This document shows positions 18,031-24,990 of a DNA stretch of 64,000 bases, piece after piece. The DNA lies in NCBI GenBank assembly GCA_965220465.1, contig CBDCPZ010000018.1:186001-250000 (forward strand). The letters are read 5' to 3'. The DNA is from JAHDHW01 sp965220465. GTDB lineage: Bacteria; Bacteroidota; Bacteroidia; Chitinophagales; Saprospiraceae. How positions within the stretch are numbered: the stretch's first letter is position 1; each line of letters begins with the position of its first letter. Both the position numbers and the translations under genes were made by a program. The notes under the pieces are model-generated. The model had not been told where the DNA came from. It did no database searches and worked only from the letters and a program-made list of their open reading frames with translations.

Positions 18031-18483
18031 AACCATAATTTACTGAGTTTCACTAATTTGAATAAAGTGGGGAATGTTTTCCACACAAAAGTTGCCAACA
18101 TTGTGGATAACTTGTCCACAAATACAAATTGCTGATAATTAAAGATTTAAGTATTTTATCCACATTGTGTTAGTAACTTATTCGCTGTTGTTCTCTCTAT
18201 ATTTGTATTTTGTGTTATCAAAATGGAAACTACTTTGAGTGAAACACTATGACCCATCTTTTTGCTTCAAAAGGCTAAGATTAAGGAAGGGAAGTCACAC
18301 TCAGATTTCAATTTTTTTGCTAAAACGCAGGTCAGTTAACAGATCAACTGGTTCCTGTTTTTTGCGTCTTTGATTAGAGAAACTATGCCGACGGCGCAAA
18401 CAATCACAGTACTTTACATAAAGTGCTGGAATTGCTAGCGGTATGAAACAAATTATTTCAAATTTAAAAAAATCATTAAAGAT
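18031..18483. promoter_or_regulatory. nrdB upstream region with DnaA-box cluster and long leader
   Basis: Four DnaA-box-like 9-mers lie within 90 bases: TTTTCCACA (18077-18085), TGTGGATAA (18102-18110, perfect), TTGTCCACA (18112-18120) and TTATCCACA (18156-18164, perfect). TATATTTG at 18198-18205 fits a -7 element. If it is used, nrdB has a leader of about 280 bases, which includes an imperfect stem from about 18322 to 18368. In E. coli DnaA binds the nrdAB promoter, so control of nucleotide supply by DnaA is a natural reading; this is inference. Confidence 0.6.
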
Positions 18484-19458
18484 ATGAGTGTAGCAAACGA
18501 ACCCATTTTGCAAGAAAATCCGAACCGATTTGTCCTTTTTCCAATTCAACATGATGACATATGGGCATGGTATAAAAAGTCGGAAGCTTGTATTTGGACA
18601 GCTGAAGAAATTGATTTGTCGCAGGATCTTGCGGACTGGGATAGGTTAAATGATGATGAAAGACATTTTATAAAACACGTACTTGCTTTTTTTGCGGCAA
18701 GCGATGGAATAGTGAATGAAAATCTTGCTGAAAACTTTGTTAGTGAAGTACAATATACAGAAGCTAAATTTTTCTATGGTTTTCAGATCATGATGGAAAA
18801 TATCCACTCTGAAACCTATTCCCTTTTGATAGATACTTATATAAAAGATTCAAAAGAAAAGGATTACTTATTTAATGCAATTGAAACACTTGATTGTGTG
18901 AAAAAGAAAGCAAATTGGGCTTTGCGTTGGATTGACAATGGTTCATTTGCAGAGCGGATTATTGCTTTTGCAGCAGTAGAAGGAATTTTCTTTTCAGGTT
19001 CTTTTTGTTCCATTTTTTGGTTGAAAAAACGTGGGTTGATGCCCGGACTCACCTTCTCTAATGAATTGATCTCCAGAGATGAAGGCATGCATTGTGATTT
19101 CGCTTGCGACCTTTACAACAATCACATCGTTAATAAACTTCCAAAAGAAACTATTAAAGAAATTATAATTGATGCTGTAACTATTGAGAAAGAATTTGTT
19201 TCTGACGCAATTCCTGTAAAATTGATCGGAATGAATTCGGAAATGATGTGTCAGTATATCGAATTTGTTGCAGATAGATTATTAATGTCTTTAGGGAATG
19301 ATAAGATTTATAATGTTGAAAATCCTTTCCCCTGGATGGATATGATTTCATTGCAAGGAAAGACTAATTTCTTTGAAAAGAGAGTTGGCGATTATCAAAA
19401 ATCAGGCGTAATGACTGACCGCGATAAGCAAGTTTTTTCTCTCGACGAAGACTTTTAA
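18484..19458 (+). CDS. nrdB: Ribonucleoside-diphosphate reductase class Ia, beta subunit
   Basis: The small subunit (324 residues) generates the tyrosyl radical used by NrdA to reduce ribonucleoside diphosphates. Metal ligands are recognisable: Asp45 in WTAEEIDLSQD, then Glu105 and His108 in MMENIHSETY. The radical Tyr112 follows in the same motif. A second ligand set lies in the central AFAAVEGIFF and ELISRDEGMHCDFA segments. The C-terminal heptapeptide FSLDEDF resembles the eukaryotic R2 tail (FTLDADF), which docks on the large subunit, so this is the eukaryotic-like branch common in Bacteroidota. The gene follows the DnaA-box region and precedes nrdA by 259 bases. Confidence 0.95.
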   Translation: MSVANEPILQENPNRFVLFPIQHDDIWAWYKKSEACIWTAEEIDLSQDLADWDRLNDDERHFIKHVLAFFAASDGIVNENLAENFVSEVQYTEAKFFYGFQIMMENIHSETYSLLIDTYIKDSKEKDYLFNAIETLDCVKKKANWALRWIDNGSFAERIIAFAAVEGIFFSGSFCSIFWLKKRGLMPGLTFSNELISRDEGMHCDFACDLYNNHIVNKLPKETIKEIIIDAVTIEKEFVSDAIPVKLIGMNSEMMCQYIEFVADRLLMSLGNDKIYNVENPFPWMDMISLQGKTNFFEKRVGDYQKSGVMTDRDKQVFSLDEDF

Positions 19459-19464
19459 ATAAGC

Positions 19465-19622
19465 CAAGTTGCGAATAAGTCCAATTGAAACGGAGAGTTT
19501 TATGAGAAATCTCTGATTTCGATGCAAAATTGAACGATTTCAACTGGATAAAAGATTGTTCGCAACTTGAATTAAACTATAGAAGTGATTGGCAGTGAAA
19601 ATACCCAAACATTGCCATTCAC
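19465..19622 (+). promoter_or_regulatory. Structured nrdB-nrdA intergenic element (nested hairpins)
   Basis: CAAGTTGCGAA (19465-19475) pairs perfectly with TTCGCAACTTG (19559-19569). Inside it TCCAATTGAAA pairs with TTTCAACTGGA with one mismatch, and an inner GAGA/TCTC stem follows. A second hairpin lies at 19585-19622 (GTGATTGGCAGTG against CATTGCCATTCAC, two mismatches). Together they form a compact folded segment before nrdA. Whether it is an attenuator, a processing site or protein-binding DNA cannot be told from sequence. Confidence 0.5.
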
Positions 19623-19717
19623 TCATACTACACTGATGAAACACGATAACGGTTATTACTGAGAATAAAAGATGACAATTTTAAAGCAACCATTAATCCC
19701 TCAACTAAAAATCTCCT

Positions 19718-22147
19718 ATGCAAGTAATTAAACGAAATGGCAAGCGTGAAAACGTCAGTTTTGACAAAATCACGGCTCGCGTCAAAAAACTTTGTTACGG
19801 TCTCTCTCAACAATATGTTGATTCTATTGAGATCGCTAAAAAAGTAATTCAAGGTTTGTATGACGGTGTGAGTACTACAGAATTGGATAACCTTGCTGCT
19901 GAAACTGCGGCAACTATGGCTACCCAACATCCTGACTATGCTTTACTGGCTGCACGAATTGCAGTATCAAATCTTCACAAAGGAACAAATAAGTCTTTCA
20001 GCAAAACCATGAAAGATTTGTACAACTATATTGATCCTAAAACCGGTGATAAAGCAGGACTGATAAGTGATGAGACCTTTGAACTAATCAAAAAGAATAA
20101 AGACTTATTAGATTCGTCAATCATTTATGATCGAGATTATAATTTCGATTATTTTGGATTTAAAACCTTGGAGCGTTCCTACCTGCTTAGAATGGATGGG
20201 AAAGTAGTAGAAAGGCCACAACATATGCTCATGCGTGCTGCCCTCGGTATTCATGGTGAGGATATAGAGTCAGCAATTGAGACTTATCGATTGATGTCTG
20301 AAAAATGGTTTATTCATGCTACCCCCACACTATTTAATGCCGGAACACCAAAACCACAACTTTCTTCTTGCTTCTTATTGTCAATGACAGAAGATAGCAT
20401 TTCCGGTATTTTTGAAACACTTACACGATGCGCAAAAATTTCTCAATCTGCAGGCGGTATCGGCCTGAGTATTCATAATATTCGCGCACAAGGAAGTTAC
20501 ATTAAAGGTACAGGAGGTACTTCTAATGGTATCATTCCAATGCTAAAAGTGTTCAATGACACAGCGAGATATGTTGATCAGGGTGGTGGAAAACGAAAAG
20601 GTGCCTTCGCAGTTTATTTAGAGCCTTGGCATGCTGATATTCTTGATTTTCTGGAATTGAAGAAGAATCACGGGAAAGAAGAGATGCGAGCTCGTGATTT
20701 ATTTTATGCAATGTGGGTTTCAGATCTTTTTATGGAAAGAGTGAAGGCAGATGCTGATTGGTCCTTATTCTGCCCAAATGAAGCTCCCGGATTACACGAT
20801 TGCTACGGAGGAGAGTTTGAAGCGCTTTACCATAAATATGAAAAAGAAGGTAGAGCAAGAAAAGTGATCAAAGCCCAGGATTTGTGGTTCTCTATTTTGG
20901 AATCGCAAATTGAAACAGGAACCCCTTACATTTTATATAAAGACGCAGCAAACAAAAAGTCAAACCAAAAGAATTTAGGAACAATCAAGTCAAGTAATCT
21001 TTGTACGGAGATTATGGAATACACTTCAAAAGACGAAGTGGCAGTCTGTAATTTAGCATCGATCAATCTTTCAAAATTTGTAGAAAATAAAACTTTTGAT
21101 TTTCAAAAACTCTACGAAATTGGACGGGTAGTAACTAAAAATCTAAACAAAGTAATCGACGTTAATTATTATCCTGTTCAGGAGGCTTATAATTCAAATA
21201 TGCGTCATCGCCCGATTGGTATCGGAGTGCAAGGTTTGGCTGATGCCTTTATTCTAATGGGGTTCCCTTTTGATAGCCCTGAAGCTCGTCAATTAAATAA
21301 AGACATCTTCGAAACGATCTATTTTGCTTCTTTAACCGAATCGAATAAAATAGCCGAAAAAGATAGTCATTATGAATCTTACAAAGGTTCTCCGGTGAGC
21401 AAAGGCGAGCTCCAGTTTGACATGTGGGGTGCAACTCCTACAGATCGCTGGGATTGGGGCACTTTAAGAAAAAACATTAAAAAACATGGCACCCGAAACA
21501 GTTTGTTGTTGGCTCCTATGCCTACTGCTTCTACTTCACAAATTTTAGGAAACAACGAATGTTTCGAGCCATATACTTCCAATATTTATACAAGAAGGAC
21601 ACTTTCCGGTGAGTACATTATTGTAAACAAACACTTGCTTAAAGATTTGATCAAGCTTGGTCTTTGGAATGAAGAAATGAAGCAGAAATTAATGGCTGCT
21701 AACGGTTCTATTCAACATATTCAGGAGATTCCGCAAGCATTGAAAGACCTTTATAAAACGGCTTACGAATTGAGCCAGAAAGTCATTATTGACATGTCAG
21801 CCGATCGTGGGGCTTATATTTGCCAAAGTCAGAGTCTCAACTTATTTGTTGAAAATCCAAACTTCGGTAAGCTTTCCTCGATGCATTTTTATGGTTGGGA
21901 AAAAGGTTTGAAAACCGGAATGTATTACTTGCGTTCAAAAGCTGCTGTTGATCCAATTAAGTTCACCCTTGATGAAAAACATCAGCGCGTTGGCACTAAA
22001 GAAAGTGCAGGTACCACAACGATGACAATCAAAAGTGAACAAACAAAACCTAATTCAGCCTCCAATGATCCTAATATTCAAATGGAGGCCGCACAAGGCC
22101 AGGTTTGTAATTTAGATGATCCTGATTGCCTTATGTGTGGAAGTTAA
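19718..22147 (+). CDS. nrdA: Ribonucleoside-diphosphate reductase class Ia, alpha subunit
   Basis: The catalytic large subunit (809 residues) has an N-terminal ATP-cone (about 1-90, starting VIKRNGKRENVSFDKI), which implies allosteric activity control. The barrel carries the redox Cys in LSSCFLL, and the NLCTEI motif holds the Asn, Cys and Glu of the active site. The partner Cys lies in VAVCNLASINL. The C-terminus ends CLMCGS, with the mobile cysteine pair that is recharged by thioredoxin. This tail and overall length match eukaryotic R1 and its Bacteroidota relatives. No intein or frameshift interrupts it. It is preceded by structured DNA and followed by a strong terminator. Confidence 0.96.
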   Translation: MQVIKRNGKRENVSFDKITARVKKLCYGLSQQYVDSIEIAKKVIQGLYDGVSTTELDNLAAETAATMATQHPDYALLAARIAVSNLHKGTNKSFSKTMKDLYNYIDPKTGDKAGLISDETFELIKKNKDLLDSSIIYDRDYNFDYFGFKTLERSYLLRMDGKVVERPQHMLMRAALGIHGEDIESAIETYRLMSEKWFIHATPTLFNAGTPKPQLSSCFLLSMTEDSISGIFETLTRCAKISQSAGGIGLSIHNIRAQGSYIKGTGGTSNGIIPMLKVFNDTARYVDQGGGKRKGAFAVYLEPWHADILDFLELKKNHGKEEMRARDLFYAMWVSDLFMERVKADADWSLFCPNEAPGLHDCYGGEFEALYHKYEKEGRARKVIKAQDLWFSILESQIETGTPYILYKDAANKKSNQKNLGTIKSSNLCTEIMEYTSKDEVAVCNLASINLSKFVENKTFDFQKLYEIGRVVTKNLNKVIDVNYYPVQEAYNSNMRHRPIGIGVQGLADAFILMGFPFDSPEARQLNKDIFETIYFASLTESNKIAEKDSHYESYKGSPVSKGELQFDMWGATPTDRWDWGTLRKNIKKHGTRNSLLLAPMPTASTSQILGNNECFEPYTSNIYTRRTLSGEYIIVNKHLLKDLIKLGLWNEEMKQKLMAANGSIQHIQEIPQALKDLYKTAYELSQKVIIDMSADRGAYICQSQSLNLFVENPNFGKLSSMHFYGWEKGLKTGMYYLRSKAAVDPIKFTLDEKHQRVGTKESAGTTTMTIKSEQTKPNSASNDPNIQMEAAQGQVCNLDDPDCLMCGS

Positions 22148-22172
22148 ATTCCCAAGTTAATTTTAAAGCAGA

Positions 22173-22207
22173 GGTGGGCCAGCTTATATGTTGGCTCACC
22201 TTTTTTT
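22173..22207 (+). terminator. Rho-independent terminator after nrdA
   Basis: GGTGGGCCAGC and GTTGGCTCACC (22173-22200) form a stem with a 6-base loop, with one G-T pair and one mismatch. Seven T follow. Confidence 0.85.
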
Positions 22208-22357
22208 GTTAGGAAAAGAATAAGATTCAAACGTTGTGCAACTCCTCAATACATTTATTGGTCTTTTTTATAATTTTATAAAATAAAATCTGTTTTGAAA
22301 ATAGGGGGACACCAAAAAAATAGCATCTATTAAGAAAAACCTTTAAAAACACAGATA

Positions 22358-23035
22358 ATGAAAAAGATAATAAATTTGGCTCTATTTGTCTTGGTACCTT
22401 TTATTCAAAATGCTTACGCTCAGGATACGCTTAAGCTGGAACATTTTGACGAAATATATGTAACTGGAATCATCGAAGTTACCCTCCAAAAAGGAGAAGA
22501 AGAAAAACTTGTTTTGGAAACCTACAACTTCCATCGTAATGATGTAAAGGTCCGCGTCAGTGAAGGAGAATTAAGGATCAGCGTTGTAAAATCTCTGGTC
22601 AAAAACGCGAGGATTGAAATTTTGGTGACTTATAAGGATTTGAGAAGAATTAAGGTCAATGCTGGTGCACACATTACTTCAAAAAATCCAATTGCTATTG
22701 ACAAATTGGAACTAAAAGCTAACAGCGGAGCGGAGATTGAACTTGAATTAAAGGTCAATAAACTCCAGGCAAGAATAGCTGAAGGCGCGCAAATGCACCT
22801 TTCAGGGACAACTGAATCTCAGGATGTATCATCTGCTTCAGGAGCAATTTTTTATGGATATAAACTGGATTCCGATATCACCTATGCTAATGCAAACACA
22901 GGTAGTAGGGTAGAGGTAAATGCTAAGAAAAGTATTGAAGCATCTGCTAATACTGGCGGAGTTGTTGAATATAAAGGCGACCCCGATGAAAAACAAATTA
23001 AGGATTATCTTGGAGGAAATGTAGTTGAGTTTTAA
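22358..23035 (+). CDS. Secreted head-GIN-domain (DUF2807) protein
   Basis: A 20-residue signal peptide ending in AYAQ is followed by a right-handed beta-solenoid typical of DUF2807, the 'putative auto-transporter adhesin head GIN domain'. Visible features are the starting segment FDEIYVTGIIEVTLQKGEEEKL, then repeated short strands with Gly, Ala and Asn at turns: INAGAHITS-type, LKANSGAEIELEL, ANTGSRVEVNA, ANTGGVVEYKG. The typical ending, 'GxPxxxxxxxxGG', is present as KGDPDEKQIKDYLGG. These proteins are widespread in Bacteroidota, exported, and of uncertain role. The gene is monocistronic, with a terminator directly after it. Confidence 0.88.
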   Translation: MKKIINLALFVLVPFIQNAYAQDTLKLEHFDEIYVTGIIEVTLQKGEEEKLVLETYNFHRNDVKVRVSEGELRISVVKSLVKNARIEILVTYKDLRRIKVNAGAHITSKNPIAIDKLELKANSGAEIELELKVNKLQARIAEGAQMHLSGTTESQDVSSASGAIFYGYKLDSDITYANANTGSRVEVNAKKSIEASANTGGVVEYKGDPDEKQIKDYLGGNVVEF

Positions 23036-23064
23036 TCATACTCTCAATCAAAATAGCGATATTA

Positions 23065-23104
23065 AAAAAGTCAGCCACTCTATTTTTAGATGGCTGACTT
23101 TTTT
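23065..23104 (+). terminator. Rho-independent terminator after DUF2807 gene
   Basis: A perfect stem of AAGTCAGCCA with TGGCTGACTT has a 12-base loop and is flanked by A and T runs, so it can also work in the other direction. Confidence 0.85.
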
Positions 23105-23274
23105 AATTCTTTTTATCAAATAACTAATACACGCTTACTCAACAAAAAGATACTTTTTATTATTTCATTGAGTTTTTGGACTTGTTCATTGAAAAAATTA
23201 TGATCTAGATCCATTTGCAATCATATTTGTGCTATACAATTAGAAAAGATTTATTTACTTAAAAAAAGCATAAA

Positions 23275-24438
23275 ATGAAAAAGATAATAATTAGTAGTTT
23301 AGTAATGCTCATGATTTTAACTGGACAGCAAATTTGGGCACAGCCATCTCCTTCAGACAAAATTGATCGGTTGAAAACCGAATTAGAATTGAACGATGAT
23401 CAGGTCACTCAATTGGAGGAGATTTTTGAATCAAGGCACGACGAAATGAAGTCATTGAGAAGTTCGGATGAAATGAATCAAGAGGAAAAAAGAGCAGCAA
23501 TGCAAAACTTCCGAACAACAATGGAAAAAGAAATCGCCGGAGTCTTAAATGAAGAGCAATTAGCAAAGTTTCAGGAAATTAAAAAAGAACGAAACGGAGA
23601 AAGAGGGAAAAGAGGGGATAAGAAGGCACATCACAAACATTTAAAAGATGGAAAAGGCAAAGAACTACATGCCGAAATTAAAGCTTATAAAGATGCCAAT
23701 ATCAAACCGGTTATGTTGGAGCAAAGGGCAAAACTAGAGCGTAAAATCTCAAAAAAAGATAAAAAGCTAATTGCTGAAATGCGCGTTGAATTTGAAAAAA
23801 TGAAAAGCGACCGCAAAGCACGTTTTGGAGAGAAAGGAAAGGATGGTAAATCAAGACAAGGGCAGGATTTCAAACAGAAGAACCAAAATGAATCCGGTAA
23901 TATTAAAGATGAAAAACGGGAGCAGGTGAAAGTTTTAGTTGAAAAATACCGAAATGATATCGAACCTCTTTTCGCGGAAATTTCAGGCCAGCAAGAAAAT
24001 TGGGAAAAAGATATTAAAGCAATCGCTGAAAAGTATCATAAAACAGATAGTGATGGTAAAAAGATGGAGAGGAGATCCAATCACATGCATGGAGATCGTG
24101 GAGAAATGAAGAAAATGGGACGTTTTTTATTGCTTGATCCAAATGAAAAAATAGTTGAAGCGAATACTCAAAGCAAAGTTGTAAAAATTAATGCTTTTCC
24201 AAATCCCGCTTCTTCTGTTACTACCTTAGAATATGAATTGTTAGAAGATGGAAAAGTCTTAATCGAGTTACGGGACAATAAAGGTAATCTGTTAAAAATG
24301 GTAAAAGACACTTTCCTGGAAAAAGGAACGCATCAAGTGACCATTTCATTGGAGACTTATAAAAATGAATTATTTTACATTGTCGTGAAAGACAAAAATG
24401 GCATTTCAACCACAAAAGAAATCGTGAGAGTTAAATAG
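23275..24438 (+). CDS. Secreted Spy/CpxP-like protein with T9SS type A sorting domain
   Basis: A signal peptide ending IWAQ precedes a helical, highly charged body. Residues about 28-105 read LKTELELNDDQVTQLEEIFESR and later VLNEEQLAKFQEIKKER, the LTxxQ-type repeat of Spy/CpxP periplasmic chaperones. A long Lys/Glu/Asp-rich helical region (about 105-285) follows. The last 85 residues form a T9SS type A sorting domain: INAFPNPASSVTTLEYEL, then a beta-rich ending FYIVVKDKNGISTTKEIVRVK. A CpxP-like module with a surface-secretion tag is unusual, since Spy and CpxP act in the periplasm. The two halves are clear, but function outside the cell is unknown. Confidence 0.75.
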   Translation: MKKIIISSLVMLMILTGQQIWAQPSPSDKIDRLKTELELNDDQVTQLEEIFESRHDEMKSLRSSDEMNQEEKRAAMQNFRTTMEKEIAGVLNEEQLAKFQEIKKERNGERGKRGDKKAHHKHLKDGKGKELHAEIKAYKDANIKPVMLEQRAKLERKISKKDKKLIAEMRVEFEKMKSDRKARFGEKGKDGKSRQGQDFKQKNQNESGNIKDEKREQVKVLVEKYRNDIEPLFAEISGQQENWEKDIKAIAEKYHKTDSDGKKMERRSNHMHGDRGEMKKMGRFLLLDPNEKIVEANTQSKVVKINAFPNPASSVTTLEYELLEDGKVLIELRDNKGNLLKMVKDTFLEKGTHQVTISLETYKNELFYIVVKDKNGISTTKEIVRVK

Positions 24439-24463
24439 TTTTATCAAGTTTTAGTTTTATCCT

Positions 24464-24499
24464 AAAAGGGGAGCCAAACTAAATTTAGCTCCCCTTTTC
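24464..24499. terminator. Rho-independent terminator after the CpxP-like gene
   Basis: AAAAGGGGAGC (24464-24474) pairs perfectly with GCTCCCCTTTT (24488-24498), and the stem is AT-flanked. Confidence 0.85.
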
Positions 24500-24632
24500 C
24501 TATGGCGAATTTTAAAATACATCAAAAAAGGAAAAGTAGTATTTATAGGAATTGCCATTGAAGCGCTATTATTTATAACTAATAAATAATACTTTTGATT
24601 TGTTAGATTTAAAATTTTAAAAAGATAAAAAA

Positions 24633-24989
24633 ATGAAATTAAGAGACACCCTGATCTATTTGACCCTTGCATTTTCTGTACTAATTTTAGCAAACGCCTG
24701 TGGCAAAGATGATAAATTTGTACCTTCTTGCGACGGATCCACTCCAACCTACGATTCAGAAATAGCAAGTATTATTAATGTCACTTGTACAAATAGCGGA
24801 TGTCATGATGCCGGATCGAGCGTTGGCGATTGGACTACTTATGCCGGAATGAATACGGTAATAAATAACGGCGAATTTGAAAAACAGGTTTTAACCGATA
24901 TGACCATGCCACAAGGATCAGTTACATTTTCAGAAGATCAATTAAATTTGATTCAATGCTGGGTTGACAACGGATATCCTGAAAATTAA
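24633..24989 (+). CDS. Small lipoprotein with c-type-cytochrome-like heme motif
   Basis: The 118-residue protein has a lipobox-type N-terminus (LILANACGKDD, Cys at 23). The mature part contains CTNSGCH (C-x4-C-H) rather than the usual C-x2-C-H, then DAGSSVGDWTTYAGM and a Met-bearing TMPQGS segment that could give the distal ligand. It ends LIQCWVDNGYPEN, as in many short Bacteroidota 'cytochrome c' lipoproteins linked to surface proteins. Heme attachment at CX4CH is not assured. TACTTTTG (24590-24597) fits a -7 element just upstream. Confidence 0.65.
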   Translation: MKLRDTLIYLTLAFSVLILANACGKDDKFVPSCDGSTPTYDSEIASIINVTCTNSGCHDAGSSVGDWTTYAGMNTVINNGEFEKQVLTDMTMPQGSVTFSEDQLNLIQCWVDNGYPEN

Positions 24990-24990
24990 A

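Noticed and set aside
18031..18200. Chromosomal replication origin (oriC)
   Set aside because: The DnaA boxes are real matches, but no dnaA, dnaN or other origin-linked gene is near, no clear AT-rich unwinding element was identified, and strand skew could not be computed. Regulation of nrd is the more modest reading.
18301..18552. Minus-strand frame across the nrdB upstream region
   Set aside because: It overlaps the nrdB start and the leader, and its translation shows no signal or domain.
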